From NCBI RefSeq assembly GCF_008704395.1, contig NZ_CP023695.1, forward strand, positions 186,001-250,000: a stretch of 64,000 nucleotides of DNA. The letters run 5' to 3'. Shown one piece after another: positions 10,357 through 18,018 of the stretch. The notes beneath the pieces were generated by a model. The model was not told the origin of the DNA. It was given only the letters and a program-made list of their open reading frames with translations, and ran no database searches. Each line of letters begins with the position of its first letter. Position 1 is the stretch's first letter. Origin of the DNA: Streptomyces alboniger. Lineage in GTDB: Bacteria > Actinomycetota > Actinomycetes > Streptomycetales > Streptomycetaceae. A program made the position numbers and the translations under genes.

Positions 10357-10683
10357 CTACTTCGCGGCCGTGCCGGATTCCCCGCTGATGGACTCCTGGT
10401 AGACGTCCGCGTAGGTAGGAGAGTCCTTGATCAGGTCGTCGCAGAACGCGGCGACGTCGTCGCCGATGAGTTCCAGGACTCCCTTGCCCGCGGCGACGCC
10501 CTCCTCGAAGAAGTCGACGATCCCGGGAAGTAGAGGCCCGTCGGGCAAGTCGACTGGCCCGACCTTGAACAGGTACTTCTGCATTTCCTTGTAGACGATC
10601 TGGTAGTCCGGCGGGAGAGCCTTGACCCGAGCCACGTGTGCCCGCCACTGCTTCTTGCCTTCGATGATGTCCTGGATGCTCAC
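10357..10683 (-). CDS. DUF1048 family protein
   Basis: 108 residues: VSIQDIIEGKKQWRAHVARV, then LPPDYQIVYKEMQKYLF, a small helical protein of the DUF1048 type, which regularly accompanies PadR regulators. Its function is unknown. The start is GTG 10683 behind GGGAGG, one base after the stop of the preceding DUF1048 gene, so the two are translationally coupled. It is the last gene of a PadR-DUF1048-DUF1048 operon. Confidence 0.82.
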   Translation of the reverse strand: MSIQDIIEGKKQWRAHVARVKALPPDYQIVYKEMQKYLFKVGPVDLPDGPLLPGIVDFFEEGVAAGKGVLELIGDDVAAFCDDLIKDSPTYADVYQESISGESGTAAK

Positions 10684-10684
10684 G

Positions 10685-11041
10685 TCAGCCTCCCAGCCGG
10701 CTCAATTTCCTAGCGACGTTCCTGTTCAACTGCTCGCGCCACCGGTCGCGATAAGTCCGGGCCCCTTCTCCGCCGGCCAGCGCCGTGCAGAAGCCTTGAA
10801 TGTCGTCGCCGAGCACCTCGTGTACGTTCTGTCCGTCCGCCGCTGCCACTTCGAGCAGCCCCAGGGCGGCGTCCAGGATCGGCAGCAGGTTGCGGCCGGT
10901 GAAGTCCCCGTGGGGGAAGAGGTGGGCCTTGATCTGTTCCCACGCCGCCCGGTAGTCGTCCGGCAGGGCCGCGGCCCGCGCCTCGAACGCCTTCCATTCC
11001 CGGGTGAGATCGCTGCCTGTGACCTTCTCCCAGAAGTTCAT
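10685..11041 (-). CDS. DUF1048 family protein
   Basis: 118 residues: MNFWEKVTGSDLTREWKAFE, then LPDDYRAAWEQIKAHLF. It shares the LPxDYxxxxxxxxxxLF core and the C-terminal LG/IGDD-type helix with the next gene, so the pair arose by duplication. The ATG at 11041 overlaps the stop of the PadR gene (ATGA) and has AAGGAGGG upstream, inside the PadR coding end. Confidence 0.82.
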   Translation of the reverse strand: MNFWEKVTGSDLTREWKAFEARAAALPDDYRAAWEQIKAHLFPHGDFTGRNLLPILDAALGLLEVAAADGQNVHEVLGDDIQGFCTALAGGEGARTYRDRWREQLNRNVARKLSRLGG

Positions 11042-11364
11042 CTCCCGCCCTCCTTGAGCCTGTCGATGCGTGATGAGACGTACTGCCATTTCGCCCAGAA
11101 CTTCGAGAGTTCATCGCGTCCGGCGTCGTTGAGCGCGTAGAACTTGCGGGGCGGACCAACCCCGGAGGGACGTTTGGTCACCTGGACGAGCTTGTTCCTC
11201 TCCAGTCGCAGCAAGATCGTGTACACCGTCCCCTCGACGACATCGGTGAAGCCCAGCTCGTTCAGCTGACGGGTGATGGCGTACCCGTAGGTTTCCTCGC
11301 TGCCGATGATTTCGAGCACGCACCCTTCGAGCGTGCCCTTCAACATCTCCGTCAGGTCATCCAT
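11038..11364 (-). CDS. PadR-family transcriptional regulator
   Basis: 108 residues with a classic PadR winged helix: MDDLTEMLKGTLEGCVLEII, ETYGYAITRQLNELGF, EGTVYTILLRLERNKLV, and the wing GPPRKFYALNDAGRDEL. PadR proteins repress their own operon and release on ligand binding. First gene of a three-gene operon with two DUF1048 genes. The dyad at 11407-11421, about 45 bases upstream, is the likely operator. Confidence 0.92.
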   Translation of the reverse strand: MDDLTEMLKGTLEGCVLEIIGSEETYGYAITRQLNELGFTDVVEGTVYTILLRLERNKLVQVTKRPSGVGPPRKFYALNDAGRDELSKFWAKWQYVSSRIDRLKEGGR

Positions 11365-11406
11365 CGCGAGCCCTCCTCAGCCCTGCCGGTACTCTGTAGT
11401 GCCGAG

Positions 11407-11421
11407 TACCGCTATACGGTA
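11407..11421. promoter_or_regulatory. Probable PadR operator dyad
   Basis: TACCG, CTATA, CGGTA forms a short inverted repeat about 45 bases before the PadR start. It is flanked on both sides by a CCGAGT direct repeat. The position suits autoregulation. Confidence 0.45.
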
Positions 11422-11511
11422 TCACCGAGTAGTAGGTATGTCGGCCCACTGAGTGATTTCAGGGCATGAGGAGTACCGGCTCACTTGGGTGCTCGCGGTT
11501 CCACCGCCGGG

Positions 11512-12066
11512 TCAGCGCGCGGTGATTCGGGACTTCTTGACCTTGTTGCCGCAGGTGTTCATGGAGCACCAGCGGCGGTTGGCACCGCGACTGGTGTCGA
11601 GGAACAGCCCCGCGCATCCAGGGCCTTCGCAGTTCTTGATGCGGCTGCGGTCGGGGCCTCCGAGGATGTGGATGGCATCCGCGGCCAGGACGCCGAGGGC
11701 GTCACTGACAGGGTCCGTCTCCGTCAGGTTCCATCCTGCGCGTTCGTGTCGCAGCACAGCCTTCGCGTGCCCGGCGGCAGCCATCGCGTTGAGGGTACGG
11801 ACATCCTTGGGCTCCAGCTGCTCCCCTGCGGCGATCGCCGACCCGACTCGGTAGATCACCTCGCGCAGTTCGACGGCGTTTTCCAGGTCGGTCTGCGACA
11901 CGTCCGTAACGCCGAGCCCGGCGGCCCCCAGCCACATCTTCAGTCGTGCGGGGTCAGCCAGCCGCTCTCTCGGCGCCAGGCCAGCGCGATCGCTGACGGT
12001 AGCGGTGAACCGGAACGCCAGGACCTCGTTGTCCATCCGGAACACACGACGCGCATCCTCGGTCAT
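11512..12066 (-). CDS. CGNR zinc-finger regulator (ABATE domain)
   Basis: 184 residues. The N-terminal part (FRFTATVSDRAGLAPRERLA) is the ABATE ligand-binding-type domain. The C-terminus is the CGNR zinc finger: IKNCEGPGCAGLFLD, GANRRWCSMNTCGNKVK, with Cys pairs set to bind zinc, then a basic tail. These proteins are stress- or ligand-responsive transcription factors of actinobacteria. The ATG at 12066 has GGAGG five bases upstream. It is divergent from the dehydrogenase at 12184, with two related palindromes between them. Confidence 0.92.
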   Translation of the reverse strand: MTEDARRVFRMDNEVLAFRFTATVSDRAGLAPRERLADPARLKMWLGAAGLGVTDVSQTDLENAVELREVIYRVGSAIAAGEQLEPKDVRTLNAMAAAGHAKAVLRHERAGWNLTETDPVSDALGVLAADAIHILGGPDRSRIKNCEGPGCAGLFLDTSRGANRRWCSMNTCGNKVKKSRITAR

Positions 12067-12097
12067 TCCAACCTCCGCAGGGAGCGACAACACGTGT

Positions 12098-12118
12098 TGA
12101 ACCACTTCAGACGGTTCG
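12098..12118. promoter_or_regulatory. Second, imperfect copy of the CGNR-type operator
   Basis: TGAACCACTT, C, AGACGGTTCG: a diverged copy of the dyad at 12145-12165, with one clean half (AGACGGTTC). It lies 32 bases before the CGNR start, so it probably serves autoregulation. Confidence 0.55.
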
Positions 12119-12144
12119 CGCTGATCGTAACTCCATGACATTCT

Positions 12145-12165
12145 TGAACCGTCTTAGACGGTTCA
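12145..12165. promoter_or_regulatory. Perfect 10-bp dyad, probable CGNR operator
   Basis: TGAACCGTCT, T, AGACGGTTCA is perfect. It lies 19 bases before the GTG of the dehydrogenase gene, and its centre is 47 bases from the second copy. Two copies in one divergent spacer argue for control by the adjacent CGNR protein. Confidence 0.65.
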
Positions 12166-12183
12166 CGGGAAGGAGCGCTTGAC

Positions 12184-13047
12184 GTGAGCAGCATCGCGGT
12201 CATCGGTCTGGGAGCCATGGGGAGACCCATCGCACGCAACCTCTTGAAGGCCGGCCACGACGTCGTGGTGTGGAACCGCTCCGACGGGCCCGCGGACGAA
12301 CTGGCCGCAGCAGGCGCCCGTCCTGCCACTTCAGTCGCGGAGGCCATGCAATCGCCAGTGGTCTTCTCGGCCCTGTCCGATGACCGGGCCCTCGCCGAGA
12401 CTTTCATCGACTCCGATGTCCTCGCTCAGACCCCGGGCGGAACTGTTCACGTCAACCTCGCCACGGTGAGTACCGGCATGGCTCGCCGGGTCGGCGCAGC
12501 ACACGCCGAGCATGGTGTCGGATACGTCGCGGCACCGGTCTTCGGCCGCGCTCCGGTCGCCGAAGCCGGAGCGCTCAACGTCCTTGCGGCCGGTGAACAT
12601 GCGCTGCTCGACCGCGTGCAGCCGTTCTTCGACGTGATCGGCGCGCGGACCTGGCGGCTCGGCGACCGTCCGGAGCAGGCCAACATCGTGAAGATCCTAG
12701 GGAACTACCTGATCGCCTGCGCGATCCAGTCGCTGGGCGAGGCCGTCAGCGTCGCGGAAGGCGCCGATGTCGACCCCGGGCAGTTGGTCGAACTGCTGGC
12801 TACGACGCTCTTCCCGGGACCGGTCTACACCGGCTACGGATCGATGATTGCCGAACGGCGCTACCAGCCGGCTGGATTCACCACAGTCCTGGGCCGCAAG
12901 GACCTCCACCTCGCGCTCGACGCAGCGACCGACCAAGGCATCCCGCTCCCGATCGGTCAACTATTGCGTGCTGTCTTCGACGAGGCCATCGCCGACGGTC
13001 GCGGAGCGGACGACTGGGCGGTGATCGCGGAACAGCAGCCGCGGTGA
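12184..13047 (+). CDS. 3-hydroxyisobutyrate dehydrogenase-family NAD(P)-binding oxidoreductase
   Basis: 287 residues. The nucleotide-binding motif IAVIGLGAMGRPIARNLLKA is at the extreme N-terminus, followed by the substrate-loop region VHVNLATVSTGMARRV and PVFGRAPVAEAGAL. The conserved Lys lies in NIVKILGNYLIACAIQSLGE. This is the 6-phosphogluconate/beta-hydroxyacid dehydrogenase superfamily; the closest actinomycete types act on glyoxylate, hydroxy acids or imines and the substrate cannot be told here. It starts at GTG 12184 with AGGAG upstream and is likely induced through the CGNR regulator. Confidence 0.88.
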   Translation: MSSIAVIGLGAMGRPIARNLLKAGHDVVVWNRSDGPADELAAAGARPATSVAEAMQSPVVFSALSDDRALAETFIDSDVLAQTPGGTVHVNLATVSTGMARRVGAAHAEHGVGYVAAPVFGRAPVAEAGALNVLAAGEHALLDRVQPFFDVIGARTWRLGDRPEQANIVKILGNYLIACAIQSLGEAVSVAEGADVDPGQLVELLATTLFPGPVYTGYGSMIAERRYQPAGFTTVLGRKDLHLALDAATDQGIPLPIGQLLRAVFDEAIADGRGADDWAVIAEQQPR

Positions 13048-13355
13048 CCACCGACCTCGGATCCGGCCCCGGGCCGACCTCGCTGCTACCAGTCATCCCT
13101 GGGCGCGGAACCCCAAGAAGGACTCCCACACGCCGGCACCTCGCGCACATGCGTATCGAAGTGGGCTTTCGGAGGCAGGCGCGGACCTTGCGGTCGTGCC
13201 CCTCACCTGCAAAGAGCCCCACGGACGCCACGGCCCACCCGCCCGCACCGCTTCCCGCGCCGGACCCGTCGTCGCTCATGGCGCCGCCCGCAGTGCCGAG
13301 TTTCGGAGTCGGCACATCGGCGTAAGGCCTGCTCCAGGCGTCGCGTGGAACACGC
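13048..13355. other. Intergenic stretch, nothing recognised
   Basis: G/C-rich and without a supportable gene on either strand. The open frames here lack ribosome sites and family resemblance. Confidence 0.4.
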
Positions 13356-13378
13356 GGAACCTGTCACCCGTGCGAGTT
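13356..13378 (+). promoter_or_regulatory. Possible ECF-type promoter
   Basis: GGAAC, 15 bases, then GTT lies upstream of the small helical protein/polyprenyl synthase/oxygenase genes. GGAAC with a GTC or GTT about 15-16 bases on is the general shape of SigE-like ECF promoters in Streptomyces. A single match of this size can arise by chance. Confidence 0.3.
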
Positions 13379-13412
13379 AATTACACCGCTCTGACGAGGG
13401 ACGGAGGAGCAA

Positions 13413-13448
13413 ATGGGGGACCGCGTCCACGACCGGCCGGTTCACTGA
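13413..13448 (+). CDS. Possible 11-residue leader peptide
   Basis: MGDRVHDRPVH, with GGAGGAG three bases before its ATG, the best ribosome site in the neighbourhood. It ends 42 bases before the chosen start of the next gene and is in the same frame. It may be a regulatory leader or simply a relic of a longer N-terminus. Confidence 0.25.
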   Translation: MGDRVHDRPVH

Positions 13449-13490
13449 CGCTCCTTGACGATCTGTCGGCAGAGCAGAGGTGCATCGGGC

Positions 13491-13841
13491 ATGACCGGAC
13501 AACCGCAGGACCAGACGCAGCAGGCTCAGCAGGCGCCTTGGAATCCGTTGGCCGCCCTGGAACAGGTCGGCCTCCTCGTGCTGGGGGCCGTCGATCTCGT
13601 ACTCGACCAGGTGCAGCAGGCGACAGACCGGGGCCAGGGCGCGGTGCGGCGATCCGATGTGCGTGAGCTGGTCGCGGACGGGATGAAGGACCTGAAGGCG
13701 CGCGGGGAACTCGCCTCGCGGCGGGCGGCTGCCGCGGACAGCGACAACTATTTGGAACTGATGGCCCGTCGGTCCGCCGAGCGGAGCACGCGCACCGCGG
13801 CCGCAGCGCAGCCCGAGAAGACGGTGCCGCGCCATGCGTGA
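13491..13841 (+). CDS. Small alanine-rich helical protein of the prenyl synthase cluster
   Basis: 116 residues, family not recognised. A Gln/Pro-rich start (MTGQPQDQTQQAQQAPWNPL) leads into a long amphipathic helix (GLLVLGAVDLVLDQVQQATD) and an Arg/Ala-rich tail. The look is phasin-like or scaffold-like, with no signal peptide. Its stop overlaps the start of the polyprenyl synthase (ATGCGTGA), so the two are co-translated. ATG 13491 is used although its ribosome site is weak. A role in organising the prenyl synthase on a membrane or particle is only inferred. Confidence 0.65.
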   Translation: MTGQPQDQTQQAQQAPWNPLAALEQVGLLVLGAVDLVLDQVQQATDRGQGAVRRSDVRELVADGMKDLKARGELASRRAAAADSDNYLELMARRSAERSTRTAAAAQPEKTVPRHA

Positions 13842-14922
13842 CGATCTGGCGTTCCGGCGGCGCATCGACGCGTACCTGTGTCGACTTGTCGATGAGGAGG
13901 AGGCCGAGCTGCTGCGGCTGTCCGGTGAACTCGCCCCCTTATGCATCCAGTTGCGCACCTCGCTGACCCGGGGCAAGCGTCTGCGCGCCGCCTTCCTGTA
14001 CTGGGGCTGGCGCGCCTCGGGCCAGCCGGACTGCGACGGGGTGATCCGTGCGGCCGCCGCCATGGAGCTGGTGCACGCGGCAGCCTGCACGCACGACGAC
14101 ATCATCGACGACAGCCGCCTGCGGCACGGACTCCCCACCGCCCACGTCGCCTTCGCCGAGGTCGGCGCGCTCCGCTGGAGCCCCCGCGACCCGCTCCCCG
14201 GACCCGTAGGGCACGTCGCTGTACGGCAGGAGCAGCCCGCCGCGCTCGCCATGATGCTCGGTGACCTGCTGATGGGATACGCGGCCCAGGTCTTCGCCAC
14301 GTGCGGCCTGCCCGGCGCGTACGTGGCTCGGACGGTGCCCCTGTGGTCGACCCTGCTGCGCGAGACCATCGCGGGCGAATTCCTGGAAGTACTGCGCACC
14401 GGCAACGACGCGCCTGAGATCGCGGAATCGCTGGAGGTCGCCCGCTACAAGACCGCCAAGTACACGGTGGAGCGGCCGCTGCACATGGGCGCCACGCTCG
14501 GCGGCGCCTCACGGCAGGTGATGGAAGCCTTCACGGCGTACGGGCTGCCGCTCGGTGAGGCCTTCCAGCTCCGCGACGACCTGATCGGGACCTTCGGTGA
14601 TCCCGCCGAGACCGGCAAGTCGAATCTGGACGACTTGCGGGATCGCAAACCCACCGCGCTGCTCGCCACGTCCCTCACCCTTCTGAGCCCCCCTGACCGT
14701 CGGCTGCTGGAGAAGATCCTCGACGACCCCGCGCTGGACGAGTCCGACGCGGCGCGGGTGCGGAAGCTGATGGACGAGTGCGGAGCACGCAGACGCGTCG
14801 AGGAAATGATCTCGGAGCGGGTGTCGGAGGCCCGTAGTGCCCTGGACTGCGCGGCGATGCCGATCGAAGCACGCGCGGCGCTGGGCGAGTTGGCCACCTC
14901 GGCGGCCGACCGGGCGTGGTGA
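13834..14922 (+). CDS. Polyprenyl diphosphate synthase
   Basis: 362 residues of the trans-prenyltransferase (IPPS) family. RTSLTRGKRLRAAFLYWGW is the substrate-anchoring G-K-R region. The first Asp-rich motif is HDDIIDDS and the second region is FQLRDDLIGTFGDP, followed by GKSNLDDLRDRKPTALL. It condenses isopentenyl units onto an allylic diphosphate; product length cannot be read reliably by eye. It is overlapped by the small helical protein gene upstream and followed after about 120 bases by an MpaB-type oxygenase, suggesting that the prenyl chain is oxidatively modified or cleaved. Confidence 0.9.
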   Translation: MRDDLAFRRRIDAYLCRLVDEEEAELLRLSGELAPLCIQLRTSLTRGKRLRAAFLYWGWRASGQPDCDGVIRAAAAMELVHAAACTHDDIIDDSRLRHGLPTAHVAFAEVGALRWSPRDPLPGPVGHVAVRQEQPAALAMMLGDLLMGYAAQVFATCGLPGAYVARTVPLWSTLLRETIAGEFLEVLRTGNDAPEIAESLEVARYKTAKYTVERPLHMGATLGGASRQVMEAFTAYGLPLGEAFQLRDDLIGTFGDPAETGKSNLDDLRDRKPTALLATSLTLLSPPDRRLLEKILDDPALDESDAARVRKLMDECGARRRVEEMISERVSEARSALDCAAMPIEARAALGELATSAADRAW

Positions 14923-15046
14923 GGGCCGCTCCGCGCCGTCCTCCGCCCTCACTCCCCCACCGGCCTCCCCGCGCCCCGCGCCGGAACCCGTCCCGCTGTA
15001 CGAGCAACACGCACACGCGCCCCCGCACGCCACACAGGAGCATGCC

Positions 15047-16234
15047 GTGACAACCGAGAAGACACCGAAGCACTACACCGACGCGACGCTCGACGAACTG
15101 CGTACCCAGGGCGACCCCTTGGCGGATGAGACCGTGGCCGCCATGTTCGAGCGCGGGGAGGTTCGGGACTTCAACACCCTGATGCGATTCTTCAGCACCG
15201 CCGGCCACAAACTCCCCGACGGGCTGCCGCAGTCGGCGGCCTCGTTCCTGGAGGCCACGGGCATGCCACCGAAGTGGGTCGACTGGGACATCATGGAGCG
15301 CGCCCGTCTCTTCTTCATGGACAACGCTCCGCACATCAACACGGGCCTGTCCTTCGCCGCGATGCCTGCCACGTACGCGGTTCCGCGCGTCGCCAAACTG
15401 CTCGCCTCCACCCACTCGATGGACTACCCGTCCCGTCGGATGGCGAACACCGGCCAGTTCGTCACCTACCTGATGCAGACCAACGCCTTCGAGGAGGGCA
15501 GCAAATTCATCCCGGCGGCCCAGAAGGTCCGGCTGCTGCACGCGGCCGTGCGCCACCACCTCACCACGTCCGGGCGCTGGAACATCGAGCGGGACGGTCT
15601 GCCGCTCTGTCAGGAGGACATGATCGGTGGGCAGATCTGCTTCTCGATCCTCGTCCTGGACGCCATGCACCGGCTCGGCATCCACATGAGCGACGAGGGC
15701 GCGGAAGCCTACTACTACGCCTGGCGGGTCGTCGGATCCATCCTCGGCTGCGACATGGAAGCAGCCCCGGACAACCTCACCGAGGCACGCGCGTACGCCG
15801 ACCTCTACCTCGCCCGCAACCTCGGCCCGTCCGAGGACGGGGTCCGCCTGAACAACCAACTGATGCGGATGTACGAGGACGTGGTCCCCGGCACCCTCTT
15901 CGACCCCATTGTTCCCGCCACCATCCGCTTCCTCGTCGGCCCGACCATCGCCGACTGGCTCCAGATCCCCCGCAGCGCCTGGGACACCGCCGCCAAGGCC
16001 GTACCTGTCGTGCTCGGCCTGCTGGAGACGGTGGAGGACAGCGGCCCACTCGGCGAGTGGGCACTGGACAAGGCGGGCAGCCTGCTCACGACCTTCGAAC
16101 TGGCCTCGCTCACCCGTGGCAGGGTCATGCAGTACGCCATCCCGGAGGAGCTGAAGAGCGAGTACGGCGTACGTTCACAGGCGTCCCGCACCCACCGCTG
16201 GGTGCCTCCGGCTCCGACCCCTGCCGTGCCGTAG
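15047..16234 (+). CDS. MpaB/rubber-oxygenase-family (DUF2236-type) oxygenase
   Basis: 395 residues, from GTG 15047 with CAGGAG six bases upstream. The alpha-helical core matches ER-bound oxygenase MpaB/latex-clearing-protein catalytic domains: PKWVDWDIMERARLFF, a conserved R/H-rich stretch VRLLHAAVRHHL, and QEDMIGGQICFSILVLDAM. MpaB oxidatively cleaves a farnesyl chain and Lcp cleaves polyisoprene using a b-type haem. Next to a polyprenyl synthase, a prenyl or apocarotenoid-type substrate is reasonable but unproven. A strong bidirectional terminator follows. Confidence 0.85.
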   Translation: MTTEKTPKHYTDATLDELRTQGDPLADETVAAMFERGEVRDFNTLMRFFSTAGHKLPDGLPQSAASFLEATGMPPKWVDWDIMERARLFFMDNAPHINTGLSFAAMPATYAVPRVAKLLASTHSMDYPSRRMANTGQFVTYLMQTNAFEEGSKFIPAAQKVRLLHAAVRHHLTTSGRWNIERDGLPLCQEDMIGGQICFSILVLDAMHRLGIHMSDEGAEAYYYAWRVVGSILGCDMEAAPDNLTEARAYADLYLARNLGPSEDGVRLNNQLMRMYEDVVPGTLFDPIVPATIRFLVGPTIADWLQIPRSAWDTAAKAVPVVLGLLETVEDSGPLGEWALDKAGSLLTTFELASLTRGRVMQYAIPEELKSEYGVRSQASRTHRWVPPAPTPAVP

Positions 16235-16244
16235 CAGGGGTGTC

Positions 16245-16270
16245 GGCCCCCGAGCAAAGTCTCGGGGGCC
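16245..16270. terminator. Bidirectional terminator hairpin
   Basis: GGCCCCCGAG, six-base loop CAAAGT, CTCGGGGGCC. It lies between the converging oxygenase and ene-reductase genes. Confidence 0.75.
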
Positions 16271-16290
16271 GGGCCCGCCCACCGGGCGAC

Positions 16291-17388
16291 TTACGCGACT
16301 GCCGGGACCTTGAAGGCGTCTGTCGCGGCCGGGTAGTCGATGTACCCCTCCGCCCCGCCCCCGTACAGGTTCTCCGTCGGCGGCCCCGCGAGCGGGGTGC
16401 CGTTGGCCAGACGGGCGGGCAGGTCCGGGTTCGTCATGAACAGGCGGCCGAGGGCGACCACGTCCGCGTGCCCGTCCCGTACCAGCCGCTCCGCCGCCGC
16501 GGGAGTGCTCGGCGCCGGGCCGTTGGTGTTGGCGACGAGCGTTCCCGACCAGCGCGTCCGCAGATCAGCGATGGCTCCGTACGCGCCGTTCTCCAGTACG
16601 TGCAGGTAGGCCAGGCCCAACGGGTCCAGTGCGTCGGCCAGCGCACGGTACGTGGTGCGTGGGTCGGCCTCGGCGAGCTGGTTCTCGGCGTTGTCCGGCG
16701 AGATGCGCAGACCCACGCGGTCCGCGCCGACCTCGGTGACGACCGCCTCGACGACCTCCGTCACAAACCGCAGACGGCCGGTGACCGAGCCGCCGTACTC
16801 GTCCGTGCGCAGGTTGGTGTTGTCGGCGATGAACTGCTGGATGAGGTAGCCGTTGGCGCCGTGGATCTCCACGCCGTCGAAGCCCGCCTCGATCGCGCGC
16901 CGGGCCGCGGACGCGAAGTCCCTCACAGTCTGGACGATTTCACCGGCCGTCAGCTCACGCGGGGTCACGTGGTCGACCAGCCCGTCCCGGGTGAAGATCT
17001 GTTTCCCCTCGATGGCGACGGCCGACGGGGCCACCGGAAGCTCGCCGTCCGGCAGCATCAGCGGGTGGGTCATCCGGCCCACGTGCCACAGCTGGGCGAA
17101 GATCGTGCCGCCCTCGGCGTGCACCGCGTCCGTCACCTCTCGCCAGCCACGCACCTGCGCGTCGGTCACCAGACCCGGGATGCCGGGGCCGCCCTTGGCG
17201 AGGGCGTTGACGTACACGCCCTCCGTGATCAGCAGCCCGGCCCCGGCGCGCTGCCGGTAGTACGTCGCCGCGTGCGGGCTCGGCACCCCCGTCACGTCAT
17301 CGGCCCGGCCCCGCGTCATCGGGGCCATCGCCATCCGGTTCGCCAGCTCAAGCCGCCCCGCGCGGTACGGCTCCAGCAACTCCCGCAT
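16291..17388 (-). CDS. Old-yellow-enzyme family ene-reductase
   Basis: 365 residues. FMN-binding and active-site features are clear: LANRMAMAPMTRGRADDVTG, LWHVGRMTHP, GFDGVEIHGANGYLIQQFI (the His/Asn pair), DEYGGSVTGRLRF and GRLFMTNPDLPARL. It reduces activated C=C bonds (enals, enones, nitroalkenes) with NAD(P)H. I place the start at ATG 17388, with GAGGG upstream. ATG 17451, overlapping the stop of the RidA gene (ATGA), would add 21 residues and is possible. It forms an operon with RidA, facing the TetR gene across a long palindrome. Confidence 0.92.
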   Translation of the reverse strand: MRELLEPYRAGRLELANRMAMAPMTRGRADDVTGVPSPHAATYYRQRAGAGLLITEGVYVNALAKGGPGIPGLVTDAQVRGWREVTDAVHAEGGTIFAQLWHVGRMTHPLMLPDGELPVAPSAVAIEGKQIFTRDGLVDHVTPRELTAGEIVQTVRDFASAARRAIEAGFDGVEIHGANGYLIQQFIADNTNLRTDEYGGSVTGRLRFVTEVVEAVVTEVGADRVGLRISPDNAENQLAEADPRTTYRALADALDPLGLAYLHVLENGAYGAIADLRTRWSGTLVANTNGPAPSTPAAAERLVRDGHADVVALGRLFMTNPDLPARLANGTPLAGPPTENLYGGGAEGYIDYPAATDAFKVPAVA

Positions 17389-17447
17389 TCCCACACCCTC
17401 TTCCGGCATTTCCGCGTCCCCCGTCCGTCCCGTCACGACCCCGGCGC

Positions 17448-17873
17448 TCATGCGGCACTCCGGTCCAGTACGATGACCTCGACCTCGATCTGCCAGTCGG
17501 GCTGGGCCAGCGAGACGACCTCGACGAGGGTGTCGGCGGGGTAGGGCTCGGCCAGGAACTCGCCGCGCAGCGTGATCACGTGCGGGAGGTTCGTCGCCAT
17601 GTCCCGTACGAAGATGCCGACCTTGATCACGTCCGCGAAGGTCAGGCCGGCCGCCTCCAGCACGCGTCCTACGTTCCTGAACGCCTGCCGCCCCTGGGCC
17701 AGGAACCCGCCCTCGACGGTCGTCCCGTCCTCCTCGAAGCCCGCCTGCCCGGACACGTACACGAAGCCCCCGGCCCGGACGGCCTGCGATATCCGGTACG
17801 GCGCGTACCAGTCCGGCGTGGTCGCGATCTTCTCGACGCGCCCCACGGCGGCCGCGCTCTCGTTGCTGGACAT
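17448..17873 (-). CDS. RidA/YjgF-family protein
   Basis: 141 residues. RAGGFVYVSGQAGFEEDG, QAFRNVGRVLEAAGLTFADV and PADTLVEVVSLAQPDWQIEV are the usual RidA strand-helix pattern, with the near-terminal IEVEVIVLD. RidA proteins hydrolyse reactive enamines or imines. It has GGGGAG upstream of ATG 17873 and is first in the operon with the ene-reductase. The conserved Arg that binds the substrate carboxylate in the classic subgroup is not obvious, so this may be a diverged subgroup. Confidence 0.9.
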   Translation of the reverse strand: MSSNESAAAVGRVEKIATTPDWYAPYRISQAVRAGGFVYVSGQAGFEEDGTTVEGGFLAQGRQAFRNVGRVLEAAGLTFADVIKVGIFVRDMATNLPHVITLRGEFLAEPYPADTLVEVVSLAQPDWQIEVEVIVLDRSAA

Positions 17874-17920
17874 GACTCTCCCCTGTCTCGGCGGGGACCG
17901 TCACCCGGACCCCGCACGGC

Positions 17921-17946
17921 GGCGTTACGAAACGTTTCGTAACGCC
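17921..17946. promoter_or_regulatory. Perfect 26-bp palindrome, TetR operator
   Basis: The half site GGCGTTACGAAAC is followed directly by its exact complement, with no spacer. It lies in the spacer between RidA (minus) and TetR (plus), 48 bases from the RidA start. Confidence 0.75.
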
Positions 17947-17980
17947 ACGGAAGCTAGACCATCCCGAGCGACCTGTCAAA

Positions 17981-17994
17981 ACGAAACGTAACGT
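17981..17994. promoter_or_regulatory. Half-site copy of the TetR operator
   Basis: ACGAAACGTAACGT repeats the ACGAAACGT core of the palindrome at 17921-17946, close to the TetR gene start. A second, weaker site would allow autoregulation. Confidence 0.45.
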
Positions 17995-18018
17995 CACGTG
18001 AGCGGTAGAGTGAGTCCC

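Noticed and set aside
13491..13841. Encapsulin or gas-vesicle protein
   Set aside because: No shell-protein motifs and no other vesicle or encapsulin gene nearby; it remains an unknown helical protein.
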